DNA of 64,000 bases from DATKDU01 sp035649415 (GTDB taxonomy: Bacteria > Planctomycetota > Planctomycetia > Pirellulales > Pirellulaceae), in assembly GCA_035649415.1 (NCBI GenBank), contig DASRJP010000321.1, forward strand, positions 10,889 through 74,888. The letters are read 5' to 3'. Each line of letters starts with the position of its first letter. The stretch's first letter is position 1. Of the stretch, positions 42,198 through 51,442 are shown one piece after another. Under the pieces are notes generated by a model. That model worked only from the letters and a program-made list of their open reading frames with translations. It did not search any database and had not been told where the DNA came from. Position numbers and translations under genes: made by a program.

Positions 42198-44573
42198 ATG
42201 GCCCGAGGAACGGAGCGGTTTGTCGATTGGCTGCTGAAATGGCGATATGCCCTGCTGGCTGTTGGGGCGCTTGTCGCCGTCGCCGCCTGGTTTCCCGCCC
42301 AGCGGATGCGGTTTGACCGTAGCATCGAGAACATGTTCGCCGAGGGGGACCCGGTCGTCGTTCCCTATCGCCGGCTCAAGTCCCAATTCGGCGGAAACGA
42401 AGTTGTGCTGGCCGTGTACGACGACCCCGAGCTGCTGGCGGACGACGGCCGCGGCATTAAGCGACTGGGCAAAGTCAGCCAGCTCCTTAAAGGCGTGGCG
42501 GGAGTGAAGGGCACGCTCAGCCTGGCGGAAATCAGTGCGTCCTTGGAAAGGCTCCGCGCGGATCGAAAGTTTCGCGATTTTCTGGGACTGGGCGAGCGCA
42601 ACTGGAAGGGCCCGGCAATACTTAACCCGCACGATCAGGTCGCCAGGGCCTATCGCGACTTGTTCGAAGGATATACGCATGGCAGCGATGGCCGCACAGC
42701 GGCTGTCGTCGTGATGCTCATGCCTCAGGAGGTGACCGCACACGGGAAAGAGCGCGCCGCGGGAGAAGATTCGCGCCGCCAAACGATTGAAGAACTGCGC
42801 AAGATCGTCGAGCAATTGCCTGACGATCTCCCTCCGGGTGTGCTGGCCGGCGAACCGGTCATGGTCTCGGAAGGCTTCAAGCTGCTGGAAGAAGATGGGC
42901 GGCGACTGGGCTGGTGGTCCACGGCCCTGCTGGGTTTGGTGATCCTGGTCTGCTTTCGCAGCCTGCGCTGGCTGTTTGTTTCCATCATCGTCGTGCAGTG
43001 GACCATCCTGGTGACGCAGGCGCTGCTGGTCATGATGCGCCTGGAGCTGACGATGGTCAGCTCGATGCTCACGGCGATTGTGACCGTGGTCGGCGTGGCC
43101 ACGGTTTCGCACCTGATCGTCCATGTGCGCGAGTTGCAAATGGAGGGGCAGAATTCTTCGCCGCACAAAGCCTTCCGAACCTCGCTGGTATTGCTGTTTT
43201 GGCCGATTGTGGGTGCGGTCCTCACCGATGTGGCCGGTTTCGGCTCGCTGTGGTTTGCCAGCGTTGGGCCGGTGCAGGACTTCGGCGTGATGATGGCCGC
43301 TGGCGCGGGGCTGGTTTTGGCGGCGGTGGGGCTATTGGTCCCGGCCCTGGCGCTGGGAGGCGCCGAGGGCGAGCCCCTTCCCAAACCGACCTGGTTCGAA
43401 GGCCAGCTCGATCTGGGTCTCGAGCGGCTCATGGACCAGGTGCAGCGCCGGCCGTGGTGGACCGCGGCAGTGAGCGTGATGGTGCTGGTCGTGGCACTGA
43501 TCGGCAGCCTGCGGCTGGAAATTGAAACCGATTTCACGCGCAACTTTCGTCCCGGCAGCCGCGTCGTGAGCTGGTATGCGTTCGTCGAATCGCGGCTCGG
43601 CGGGGCCGGTGTGTGGGACGTGCTCGTGCCGGTTCCCAACACGCTCGACGCAGCGACGCTGGAGCGCGTCCGTAACCTGGAGCGCGACCTGCGGAGAATC
43701 CGTATTCCCACCAGCGCCGGCTCGCCGTCGCTCACCAAGGTGATCAGCCTGGTGGATGTGCTTGACGCCACGCAAAGCGACCGGCGGCTGGCCGCCCTGC
43801 GGACGGAACTGCGCATTGCCGGCATGTTACTGGCCATGCCGACCTTCATGCAGGCGCTGGAAGGGCGCGATGAAAACGGCCAACGCTGGCTGCGGATCAT
43901 GCTGCGGGCGAAAGAAAGGCAGCCGGCGGAGCAGCGGCGGGCGCTTATCAACGAGGTGGAGCGGCTGGCAAAAAACGCCTTTCCGGCCAGGGATAATCAG
44001 CCGGCGGCAGAAGTTACCGGGTTCTTCGTGCTCCTGACGAAGCTGATCGAAAGCCTGCTGCGCGACCAGTGGACGACCTTTGCAATCTCCACCGGCGCGA
44101 TCTTTCTGATGCTATGGGTCGGTTTTCAGCGTCTGAGCTGGGCCTTGATCGGCCTTATCCCCAACGCCCTGCCCATCTACTTCGTGATGGGAATCCTCGG
44201 CTGGCTGGGCCTGAAGATCAACATGGGCGCCGCCATGATTGCCGCCGTCTCCATGGGCATGTCGGTGGACAGCTCGATCCACTACTTCACGGCATTTGGC
44301 CAGGCTCGCCGCGCCGGCAAGAGCGTCAACGAGTCGCTGCATCTGGTGCAAAAGAGCGTGGGCCGCGCGATGATTGTTTCGACGCTGGCAGTGATCGTCG
44401 GCTTTTTGATCCTGTGCACGAGCGAGTTCGTGCCGACGATCTATTTTGGGGCGCTGATGGGCCTGTCCATGCTCGGCGGCATGGCGGGGAACTTGATCGT
44501 GCTGCCGCTGCTGCTATCGGCGACGGAACGTAGGACAAGTTTCCAACCTGTCCAAAAATCAGGGACAGGTTGA
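42198..44573 (+). CDS. MMPL/RND-superfamily transporter
   Basis: 791 residues from ATG 42198. Two halves of six membrane helices, each with a large periplasmic loop. Helices begin near 14-32, 235-258 (LLGLVILVCFRSLRWLFVSI), 262-340 and 425-445; the second set lies near 630-780 (FAISTGAIFLMLWVGFQRLS, IGLIPNALPIYFVMGILGWL, GAAMIAAVSMGMSVDSSIHY). NFRPGSRVVSWYAFVESRLG and SVDSSIHYFTAF are typical MMPL motifs. Likely exports lipids or hopanoid-type molecules. The last 15 residues (SFQPVQKSGTG) and the TGA stop are encoded by a palindromic repeat (44531-44585). Confidence 0.88.
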   Translation: MARGTERFVDWLLKWRYALLAVGALVAVAAWFPAQRMRFDRSIENMFAEGDPVVVPYRRLKSQFGGNEVVLAVYDDPELLADDGRGIKRLGKVSQLLKGVAGVKGTLSLAEISASLERLRADRKFRDFLGLGERNWKGPAILNPHDQVARAYRDLFEGYTHGSDGRTAAVVVMLMPQEVTAHGKERAAGEDSRRQTIEELRKIVEQLPDDLPPGVLAGEPVMVSEGFKLLEEDGRRLGWWSTALLGLVILVCFRSLRWLFVSIIVVQWTILVTQALLVMMRLELTMVSSMLTAIVTVVGVATVSHLIVHVRELQMEGQNSSPHKAFRTSLVLLFWPIVGAVLTDVAGFGSLWFASVGPVQDFGVMMAAGAGLVLAAVGLLVPALALGGAEGEPLPKPTWFEGQLDLGLERLMDQVQRRPWWTAAVSVMVLVVALIGSLRLEIETDFTRNFRPGSRVVSWYAFVESRLGGAGVWDVLVPVPNTLDAATLERVRNLERDLRRIRIPTSAGSPSLTKVISLVDVLDATQSDRRLAALRTELRIAGMLLAMPTFMQALEGRDENGQRWLRIMLRAKERQPAEQRRALINEVERLAKNAFPARDNQPAAEVTGFFVLLTKLIESLLRDQWTTFAISTGAIFLMLWVGFQRLSWALIGLIPNALPIYFVMGILGWLGLKINMGAAMIAAVSMGMSVDSSIHYFTAFGQARRAGKSVNESLHLVQKSVGRAMIVSTLAVIVGFLILCTSEFVPTIYFGALMGLSMLGGMAGNLIVLPLLLSATERRTSFQPVQKSGTG

Positions 44574-44585
44574 ATACCTGTCCTA
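44531..44585. repeat. Palindrome carrying the stop codons of two convergent genes
   Basis: Left arm 44531-44553 and right arm 44563-44585 (core GGACAGGTTGAATACCTGTC) match inversely in 20 of 23 positions. The TGA of the MMPL gene (44571-44573) and the TAG of uvrC (44583-44585) both lie in the right arm. Confidence 0.85.
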
Positions 44586-46106
44586 CTGCCCGAGCTGCGA
44601 CTTCCGCCGCAGGATGTGGTGATAATGCTGGGCGAAGCGGTGGGCCTCGTCGCGGACGTACTGGAGCAGCCGCAAGGCAAACGAGCGCCGCGAAAGCTTG
44701 AGCGATTCCGCCTCGCCGGGAAGAAAGATTTCCTCCTCCTGCTTGGCCAGCGACAATAGCGTTGGCGGCTCGATCCCCTGATCGCGGAACGCAGCCAATG
44801 CCGCGTTGAGCTGGCCTTTGCCGCCGTCGATGAGCAGGATGTCGGGAAAGACGCTTTGCTCGTCGGACAAGGAGCGATAGCGGCGGGCAATCACCTCGTG
44901 GATGCTGCGGAAGTCGTCTACGCCCTGGATGCCGCGTATCTTGTAGCGGCGGTAGCCGGGCTTGAATGGTAGTCCGTCGAGGAATTGCACCACGCTGGCG
45001 ACCGTCTCCCCCCCGCCAAGGTGCGCGATATCGACCCCTTCGACGGTCCGCGGCACTTCGTCGAGCTTGAGCACTTTTTTCAATCCCGCCAGCCCGCGTT
45101 TGGGATCGATGTAAAACACTTCTGGCTGGGCGTGCGTGTCGATCTCACCGCGGCGATCGAGCCGCTCGAGCATCTGGATTTCGTCGCGCAGCCGCGCCGC
45201 CTGCTCGAACTGCAGCTCTTTTGCCGCTGCTTGCATCTCGTCGCGCATCTGATCCACGAGGTGCTTCTTGTTCCCTTCCAGGAACATGACCAGCCGGCGG
45301 ATGTCGCGCTTGTATTCGTCCTTGCTGATGCGCAGGTTGCACGGGGCGGTGCACTGGCGGATGCTGGCCAGCAGGCAGGGCCGGAACCATCGCCAGCGCT
45401 CGTCGCCGTCGTCGATGTCCAGGCTGCACGTGCGGAACTTGAAGATCTTTTGCAGCACCTGCACCGCGCCGCGCAGTGCGCCGGCACTGGCAAAGGGTCC
45501 AAACAGCTTCACGCCCCGATTCCGCGGCTGGCGAGTCACTTCCACGCGGGGAAAATCCTCCCCCGTGACGATCATCAAGTAGGGGAACGTCTTATCGTCC
45601 TTGAGTTCCTTGTTGTATTTCGGCTGCACGTCCTTGATCAGCCGCGACTCCATCAAGATGGCGTCCACTTCGCTTTCACATTCGACGAAGTCGGCGTCGG
45701 CAATCTCGTGGACCCACGGCGCCGTGCGATATTCGTGCTGCGCTCCCACCAGGAAGTAGCTGCCGGCCCGCGAGCGAAGGCTTTTCGCCTTGCCGATGTA
45801 GATCACTCGCCCAGCGACATCCTTGAGCAGGTAGATGCCGGGGGTCTTGGGAAACTCGCGCACCTTGGCAGCCGCCCGACGAAAGGCGAAGTCCCAAGTC
45901 TTCTCCCCCTCTGCCTCGGCCTTGTCCCCAGGCAATGCCGGCGCCTGCTGGATGATCTGGTCGAGCGCCTCTTCCACCACTTCCACCGCCGGCTCCGGCG
46001 ATTCCGCCGCGGCGGAATCCTCCTGCGGCGCGGCGTCGTCGGCCAGATCGACGAGTTCGTCGTCGGTCGGCGCCGGGTGCGGACCAGTGGGTTGCGGTTC
46101 GTTCAT
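44583..46106 (-). CDS. uvrC: Excinuclease UvrC lacking the C-terminal HhH domain
   Basis: 507 residues from ATG 46106; a frame extending to 46859 overlaps the divergent lipoprotein gene and is rejected. An acidic, Pro-rich N-terminal extension of about 80 residues precedes the GIY-YIG domain (TPGIYLLKDVAGRVIYIGKA, then MESRLIKDVQPKYN). A Cys motif follows (CLLASIRQCTAPC), a UVR domain (AAAKELQFEQAARLRDEI near 290) and the RNase H-like endonuclease with GVDIAHLGGGETVASVV (about 358), LLIDGGKGQLNAAL (about 425) and RDEAHRFAQHYHH (about 490). The protein stops 10 residues later, so the (HhH)2 DNA-binding domain found in E. coli UvrC (610 residues) is absent. Confidence 0.93.
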   Translation of the reverse strand: MNEPQPTGPHPAPTDDELVDLADDAAPQEDSAAAESPEPAVEVVEEALDQIIQQAPALPGDKAEAEGEKTWDFAFRRAAAKVREFPKTPGIYLLKDVAGRVIYIGKAKSLRSRAGSYFLVGAQHEYRTAPWVHEIADADFVECESEVDAILMESRLIKDVQPKYNKELKDDKTFPYLMIVTGEDFPRVEVTRQPRNRGVKLFGPFASAGALRGAVQVLQKIFKFRTCSLDIDDGDERWRWFRPCLLASIRQCTAPCNLRISKDEYKRDIRRLVMFLEGNKKHLVDQMRDEMQAAAKELQFEQAARLRDEIQMLERLDRRGEIDTHAQPEVFYIDPKRGLAGLKKVLKLDEVPRTVEGVDIAHLGGGETVASVVQFLDGLPFKPGYRRYKIRGIQGVDDFRSIHEVIARRYRSLSDEQSVFPDILLIDGGKGQLNAALAAFRDQGIEPPTLLSLAKQEEEIFLPGEAESLKLSRRSFALRLLQYVRDEAHRFAQHYHHILRRKSQLGQ

Positions 46107-46306
46107 GACAGGCGAGTTGCGGCCCGAAATCGCCGCGAGCAGAACCTGGAATCCTCCCTCGTATTGTAGCGCTCGACCCCCTTTCGACGGACCCCGAATG
46201 GCGAGGATCGGTGGGTAGTTTTTCGTTTTTCGCCCGATAAACGGGCCGGCTTTGACAAGATCGGGCCGCCGGCTGCGAAATTCGAGAGGACCGCGCTGCG
46301 ATCGCG

Positions 46307-46336
46307 TTGACTCTCGCCGGCGAAGGTTTGTAGACT
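46307..46336 (+). promoter_or_regulatory. Promoter of the lipoprotein gene at 46380
   Basis: TTGACT (46307-46312), 18-base spacer, TAGACT (46331-46336); ATG 44 bases downstream of the -10 box. Confidence 0.55.
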
Positions 46337-46379
46337 CGCTGGCACTGGGCCGCAAGACCGCGACTTGTATGGTGAAACG

Positions 46380-47513
46380 ATGACGCGAACTGCCGTTTTG
46401 GTCCTGTCGATTGCCTCGTTTGTCGTCGCGGCAGGATGCGCGCCCGGAAACGTCCCTCCCGACCAGGCACAAGTGACGCTTTCCAATCCACGCGTGCAGC
46501 GCATCAATGGCGAGGACAATTTTCTCGTCGATTTCAAGTTCACGCGCGGCAGGCCGGATCGAAACAAAAACTATCAATTCGTCTTGATCTCCGGCAGCAA
46601 CGAGAAGTACTGGATCGACAAGCTCTGGACCGAAAAAACGCTCTCGGGGACGATCGAAGCAGAAATGTCCTTCCGCACCGCCACGTTTGAAGCGAGCAAG
46701 TATTTCGAGGGGCATCTGGAGATTCTCACTGGGTACAACCAGGGTAAATCGATCTCCAACACCGTAACTTTCGGCACTCCCACCGCGGACGACATTGTGG
46801 GTGGCGACGGCAAGCCGGCTGAGCCGGCGCCGCGCAGAGAGTCCCTTCCGTTCGCGCAAGCGCCCGGCGTGCCTGAGGCCGCTGCCGATTTTCCCGTGCC
46901 GCCGGTTGGCGTCGGTCCAGGACGATTTCCGCGCCCTGGGGGACCTGGTGGCGTCCCCTTTGGCGGCTTGGAACCGGCCCCTGCGGGTGCCGCTGGCGCA
47001 CCGTCGCCTGGCGTCGGCGGCTCGGCCCAGCCAATGCCGCCGCCCGCAGCAGCGACCTTGTCAAATACACTCCCCGTCGGCGCCAAACAGACGCCGCTTG
47101 CTGGCGGCAAGGGGGGCGTGCCCTTTGTCGTCGCGGATGCCGAGCACCGACCCGTGGTGGGATTTCGCTATGCAGTCGGCAGTTGGGCGGGACAGCCAGC
47201 GCTGCGGTTTTTGGAGCCGCTGTACGAGCGCGGTGAGGCAGAACGCGCTGACGAGGCGGTTGCCCGTGAAGGCTATGCCGTAGGCGGATTGAACGCAAAT
47301 GCGGGTCAGTACGCCCACGCGGTCCAGATCGTCTTCATGCGCGTTAAAGCGGACGGCCAGCTCGATCCGGCCGATTCTTACACGAGCGATTGGCTGGGAA
47401 CGAAGACAGACGCGTCCACGACGCCGCTGATGGGGGGCGGCGCGCCGGTCATCGGCGTCCACGGCCGCAAGGCGGCCATCCTGGATGGGATCGGCCTGGT
47501 GTTCAAGCAGTAG
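46380..47513 (+). CDS. Lipoprotein with Gly/Pro-rich linker, function unknown
   Basis: 377 residues from ATG 46380. Lipoprotein signal TAVLVLSIASFVVAAGC with Cys near 20. Domain 1 (25-140): LSNPRVQRINGEDNFLVDFK, YWIDKLWTEKTLSGTIEAEM, an immunoglobulin-like beta pattern. A Pro/Gly/Ala-rich linker (about 150-240) follows, then domain 2 (250-377): VPFVVADAEHRPVVGFRYAV, YAHAVQIVFMRVKADGQLDP, SDWLGTKTDASTTPL, ending VHGRKAAILDGIGLVFKQ. Domain 2 resembles beta-prism/jacalin-like repeats such as GFRYxxGxWxG and SxWxG (my pattern reading, not verified). Convergent with the next gene, 7 bases apart. Confidence 0.75.
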   Translation: MTRTAVLVLSIASFVVAAGCAPGNVPPDQAQVTLSNPRVQRINGEDNFLVDFKFTRGRPDRNKNYQFVLISGSNEKYWIDKLWTEKTLSGTIEAEMSFRTATFEASKYFEGHLEILTGYNQGKSISNTVTFGTPTADDIVGGDGKPAEPAPRRESLPFAQAPGVPEAAADFPVPPVGVGPGRFPRPGGPGGVPFGGLEPAPAGAAGAPSPGVGGSAQPMPPPAAATLSNTLPVGAKQTPLAGGKGGVPFVVADAEHRPVVGFRYAVGSWAGQPALRFLEPLYERGEAERADEAVAREGYAVGGLNANAGQYAHAVQIVFMRVKADGQLDPADSYTSDWLGTKTDASTTPLMGGGAPVIGVHGRKAAILDGIGLVFKQ

Positions 47514-47520
47514 CTGCGCT

Positions 47521-49062
47521 CTAGAACTCGATCTGGTACTTCTGGGTCAACTGCTTCCGCATGCTGGACACCGCCTGTTCCATCTGCTCCACGATGCCGC
47601 GGGCCTGGTTCATGGAGGCGACGCGCTCTTCAGTGCGGATGCGAGCCCGGTTGTTGAACTCGGCCTGGACGTCTTCGACGGCGACGGTATTGGTAGAACC
47701 GTACGGCATGTAGCCGCTGCCATAGTCATCCGAACGGTAGGAATATCCGTAGACGGTCGAGTTGGTGTAATAGTTATAGGTCGGGGCGGCATTGACCTGC
47801 CGCGTGCGGCTGCGGGCGGCGCCGCTGGTGATCGCATCGGCAGCCTGGTAAAGCGAGCTGGATACCTGTGAGCTGAACTGCATGAGATCGGGATCGACGT
47901 TCAGCACAGGCAAGCGCTCGATCTTGCGGGCGTACGTCTTGTACCAGACTGCCTTTTGTCCGACGGTGTAGTGGGAAGCGGTCTTGGGCTTGTCGCGGAG
48001 GTCGTCGAGCATATCCTCCATATTCGTGAAGTAGGTTTTGGTCGCTGCCTTGACCAGTTCCTCTTTAGACAGCTCCTGCGTGGGCATGGATTCTCCCTTG
48101 CTCGGCAGCGACGGCGGACGGTCGAACAGGCTGAAGATGCGGCGCGTGCCGCTCTTTTCCAGGTAGCCCTCGACAGTGATCTGCTTGCCGTTGACCTTGG
48201 CGGTCCAGCCCTCGATCTCGTCGATCGTCGCGCCGCGGCGAGCCAGGGCCTTGAGCAGCAGGGACTTGGCGACGTCTGGAGTGAAGGGGACGTCTTGCTC
48301 GAAATCGACCTTGATCTTTCCAAACGGCTTGTCGGCCAGCGTGATCCCGAGCGTGACTCCGCGGATCGAGGTCAGGAAGGTCGCCGCCTTTTCAATCGCT
48401 ACCCCTGTCTCTTCCTCGAATTTCGGCTCCGATGCCAGCACCAGACGGATTTGATCCGCTGACGTCGCGTGTTCCAGGTCGAGCGCAAGCACGATCGGAG
48501 TCCCGAGCTCATTGGCGAACGAAAACGCTTCCGCCAGATAGGGGGAAAGTCCGTTCCCCTTGCGTCCCTTGATTTCGCGAATCCAGCGGGAGATGGCCTG
48601 CCTGTTCGCCGGGGCCATGGCGCCGACGACCTTGCTCGTGAACTGCACGAGGTACGCGTCGCCCGGAAGTGCCACGGTTTGCATTCCGTCCAGGTCCTCC
48701 ACCGATCCGCGCGAGATGCGCGCCACCGTATCGAGCGAAGGTTCGTTCTTGAGCCGCATCACAGCCGACTCCCAGAGCGTGTGCGTCGATTCCAGATCCA
48801 AGGACGCGGAAAGCACGGCCTGGCTGGCCTGCGGCGGGAGGATCGTCACGCCGGACGTATAGGCCTCTTGCACCTTTTCTTTCCAGTTGTTTTTTGACGC
48901 CGCCGGACTGGCCAGGACCTTGTCCACGTTGAGCAAAAAGATGGCGTTAGCCGACTGTGGGACTTTGTCCACGAGGTCGTCGAATTGAGCTCGAGATAAT
49001 GACGCCGAACCAGCGACTATCAGCAGCGTGGTGAATGTAGCAAGACGAGTGATCAAGCGCAT
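47521..49062 (-). CDS. Large secreted protein of unknown function
   Basis: 513 residues from ATG 49062, set by TGAGG 7 bases upstream and a signal peptide MRLITRLATFTTLLIVAGSA with SLSRA before the mature part. Segments include FDDLVDKVPQSANAIFLLNV (residues 28-47), EDLDGMQTVALPGDAYLVQF, LGTPIVLALDLEHATSADQI, GVTLGITLADKPFGKIKVDF and ATKTYFTNMEDMLDDLRDKP. A Tyr/Asn-rich patch (YNYYTNSTVYGYSYRSDDYG) precedes a C-terminal coiled-coil (VQAEFNNRARIRTEERVASM, IVEQMEQAVSSMRKQLTQKY). No catalytic motif recognised. Its neighbour at 49231 is also secreted and transcribed in the same direction, 168 bases upstream. Confidence 0.75.
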   Translation of the reverse strand: MRLITRLATFTTLLIVAGSASLSRAQFDDLVDKVPQSANAIFLLNVDKVLASPAASKNNWKEKVQEAYTSGVTILPPQASQAVLSASLDLESTHTLWESAVMRLKNEPSLDTVARISRGSVEDLDGMQTVALPGDAYLVQFTSKVVGAMAPANRQAISRWIREIKGRKGNGLSPYLAEAFSFANELGTPIVLALDLEHATSADQIRLVLASEPKFEEETGVAIEKAATFLTSIRGVTLGITLADKPFGKIKVDFEQDVPFTPDVAKSLLLKALARRGATIDEIEGWTAKVNGKQITVEGYLEKSGTRRIFSLFDRPPSLPSKGESMPTQELSKEELVKAATKTYFTNMEDMLDDLRDKPKTASHYTVGQKAVWYKTYARKIERLPVLNVDPDLMQFSSQVSSSLYQAADAITSGAARSRTRQVNAAPTYNYYTNSTVYGYSYRSDDYGSGYMPYGSTNTVAVEDVQAEFNNRARIRTEERVASMNQARGIVEQMEQAVSSMRKQLTQKYQIEF

Positions 49063-49230
49063 ACACGACCTCACAGGACGAAGAAGGAATATGCCAGCGA
49101 TGTGACAAGGCGAAAGTCCGCACCGCATTTTAGTTGCTCCCATGCGGGGCACAAGTAACAAGCATACCAAATGCAGGTACTCCGTTGCCCGACGAGATGA
49201 CTTCCGCGGCACCCGGCCGCGACAGTTTGG

Positions 49231-50496
49231 TTATGGCTGCGACTTCGGTTCCTCCAGCCGCACCAAGAGCCACTGCTGCGTGGTGCCGTCGGCAAAGTGG
49301 ACCAGGGCCGGCGTCGTGTCCTGGGTCAGGTTGCTGATCCCACATTCCACGATGGGCCGCGTTTGATCTTTCACGGTCCAGGCCGCCCGCTGGCTCTTCT
49401 TGTCGGCCATCCCTTCCAGCGTCTGCGATTCGCCAGTGGACTCGTTGCTCATGATGCCGCTGATGACCCCCTCCTTGCTGATGGCGAGCTGCATGAACAG
49501 CGTCGGCGTTGCCCCCGTGGACTGCCCGTCCTGCGTGACGGCAAACACGCCGAGCGGCATCCATTCCCCTTTGGCGGGATCGGCGTCCGGCGCGCTAGTC
49601 GCGATCGCTTCGGCTTGCTGCGTGTACTCTTCGGCCGTGGCGACCTGCTGATCGCCGTAATAGACGCCTTCTTCCTGGTAGTAAACGGTGTCGCCGTAGT
49701 TGTAGTAGACCGGTTCTCCCCAGCCGTAGCCGACCCAGCCGGTGATCGCCGCCCAGGTCGCCCAGCGATAGGGGGCGTTGACGCGCCAGGCGGCCCAGTT
49801 GGGATGATCGGTCCAGAAGTCGAGACGGGGGTAATTGTCCTCGATCTGATCCCTGATCTCGCTGCGTCGCTGCTGGCGATTGTCCTGCCACTGTTGCCGG
49901 TTCTCGATCCGGTCGGGACGGTTCTCGGCAAAGTTCGCTCGGCGCTCCTGTCGGTTTTCGACCCCGCCGGGCCGGTTGTCGGCCGCGCGTCGATCCGCTG
50001 GGGATTGGGAAGGTCGGCCCGCGCCGCCTTCGCGGAGGAAGTCGGCCGCCGCGCCGCCAGCCCCGGCCGCTGCACCGGCGCCGATCGCGCCCGTTGCGGG
50101 GCGGGGAATATCGAGGAAGTTGTTCAAATCGCCGGCGCTGGGACGGCCGCCAACGCCGCTTCCAGGGCGCGTGATTGCGCCTGTGCCAGGTTGTGCACCG
50201 GTTCCCGGCCGCGCGCCGGTGGCCGGACGTGCAACCGCGCCTGTACCTGGTCGAGCGCCGGTCGAGGGGCGCGCAGGGGCTGGACTGGGGCGCGGCGCAG
50301 GCCGCGCTCCGCCGCCGCCAAGCGAGGGGGATCGACCCGCCGGCATGCCCCCCCCGCCGCCGACTCGTCCGCCACCGCCGCCGCCACCGGCGCGACCACC
50401 ACCGCCGCCACGGCCGCCGCCGCGACCTTCCGTCTCCTGGGTGGCAAAGCAGCAAACTGCCCCGATGACCAGCAAAAGTGCAACGATGCGTTTCAT
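49231..50496 (-). CDS. Gly-rich surface protein A1 (paralogue of 53012-54865)
   Basis: 421 residues. Signal MKRIVALLLVIGAVCCFATQ, then a Gly/Arg block (GRGGGGGRAGGGGGGGRVG), Pro/Gly/Thr repeats of the type RPGTGA (about 75-115), a conserved short motif GDLNNFLDIPRP (about 122), an Arg/Asn/Gln-rich segment (RIENRQQWQDNRQQRRSEIR near 195) and a Trp/Tyr region (YRWATWAAITGWVGYGWGEP). The C-terminal domain (about 265-421) is shared with the paralogue: VYYQEEGVYYGDQQVATAEE, GEWMPLGVFAVTQD, LAISKEGVISGIMSN, SNLTQDTTPALVHFADG, QWLLVRLEEP. Planctomycete proteins of this kind have been annotated as protocadherin-like surface proteins without evidence (recollection). Function unknown. Second gene of an operon after the NTF2-like B1, 52 bases away. 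Confidence 0.82.
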   Translation of the reverse strand: MKRIVALLLVIGAVCCFATQETEGRGGGRGGGGGRAGGGGGGGRVGGGGGMPAGRSPSLGGGGARPAPRPSPAPARPSTGARPGTGAVARPATGARPGTGAQPGTGAITRPGSGVGGRPSAGDLNNFLDIPRPATGAIGAGAAAGAGGAAADFLREGGAGRPSQSPADRRAADNRPGGVENRQERRANFAENRPDRIENRQQWQDNRQQRRSEIRDQIEDNYPRLDFWTDHPNWAAWRVNAPYRWATWAAITGWVGYGWGEPVYYNYGDTVYYQEEGVYYGDQQVATAEEYTQQAEAIATSAPDADPAKGEWMPLGVFAVTQDGQSTGATPTLFMQLAISKEGVISGIMSNESTGESQTLEGMADKKSQRAAWTVKDQTRPIVECGISNLTQDTTPALVHFADGTTQQWLLVRLEEPKSQP

Positions 50497-50548
50497 ATTC
50501 TCACCTGGCGTGTCATGGATCGTGTGAATCAGAATTCGGTCGAGGCGG

Positions 50549-51442
50549 TTACTTGCGGACGATCAGCACTTCATCGACGCTCGGGAGCAATTCGCCGCCT
50601 GCGGTCCGTTCTGTCGTCTGCCACGTGAACGAATTGGCATCCACCGGCTTCATGATGTTGACGGCTGACGCCTTGCGTCCGTCGGCCAGCACGCCGCTGG
50701 TGCGGATATGCCAGCGGTCCTTCTTGTAGGTCCAGGTCCCCTCGGAAAAGCCGCCGTCGGAATCGAACGTCCAGGAACGAATTGTCTTGGCGGCCGGATC
50801 CCAGCCGATGATTTGCATCCCGGACATCTCGATCTGGTCGCCGACGACAATGGAATAGGATCTCGTGAGGAAGTTTCGATTTTTGGTCCAGTTGCACTCC
50901 GTCTCGATGCGGGCCTCCTTGTCCTCGTCAATCCACGAGCCCACCATCCACTCGAGCGCCTTGAGTTGCTCGTAGTGCGACGGCGGCGAGTCGTCCGTGC
51001 CATCGGTTACCCGGTCGAGTAGCCACTTGTCCCCCTGCTTGACGTAAATCGCCGTGTACTTCGTCTCTTCAGGCTCCGCCTGCGGAGCCAGCAGCTTTGC
51101 CGTCCCGTGCTCCACGGCCACACTGGGCGACAGCAGCCGCAGTGACTCGATGCTCACGTCGAGCTTGAGGCCCTTTTTTTCCTTGAAGATCGCGGCAAAC
51201 TCCTCGGCAATCGCCGCTCGTCCGATCGCCTCTTCGCCCGTGAAGCGGTTGGTATACACGGCGTTATCCGACCAGTGATCGGCCAGCGCCTTGGCGTCCC
51301 CTTTGTTGAACGCGGCGCGGTAGCTTTCCACCGTCTGGCGAATGGCCGCCTCGTCCCCTGCCGGCTGCGCCGTTTCCTGGGCCGACAGACTTCCAATGGC
51401 CAGGCCGGCGACGACAAATAAAAACAATATCAATCGGTCCAT
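50549..51442 (-). CDS. NTF2-like (SgcJ/EcaC-type) secreted protein B1
   Basis: 297 residues from ATG 51442 (GGGAGG 7 bases upstream). Signal MDRLILFLFVVAGLAIGSLS AQ. Domain 1 (about 25-140) is a SnoaL/NTF2-like cone: DEAAIRQTVESYRAAFNKGD, AKALADHWSDNAVYTNRFTG, KYTAIYVKQGDKWLLDRVTD. Domain 2 (about 150-297) is beta-rich: LKALEWMVGSWIDEDKEARI, MQIIGWDPAAKTIRSWTFDS, DGGFSEGTWTYKKDRWHIRT, and ends VDEVLIVRK. Such double-domain proteins are common in planctomycetes; the name oxidoreductase given to SgcJ/EcaC relatives is not supported by any cofactor motif here. Followed by A1. Confidence 0.85.
   Translation of the reverse strand: MDRLILFLFVVAGLAIGSLSAQETAQPAGDEAAIRQTVESYRAAFNKGDAKALADHWSDNAVYTNRFTGEEAIGRAAIAEEFAAIFKEKKGLKLDVSIESLRLLSPSVAVEHGTAKLLAPQAEPEETKYTAIYVKQGDKWLLDRVTDGTDDSPPSHYEQLKALEWMVGSWIDEDKEARIETECNWTKNRNFLTRSYSIVVGDQIEMSGMQIIGWDPAAKTIRSWTFDSDGGFSEGTWTYKKDRWHIRTSGVLADGRKASAVNIMKPVDANSFTWQTTERTAGGELLPSVDEVLIVRK

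Noticed and set aside
44583..46859. UvrC extended N-terminus to 46859
   Set aside because: The extra 251 codons overlap the divergent lipoprotein gene and its promoter and contain no UvrC motif.
49297..50628. 443-codon frame antisense to A1
   Set aside because: Low-complexity mirror of the Gly-rich coding sequence; no start signal or domain.
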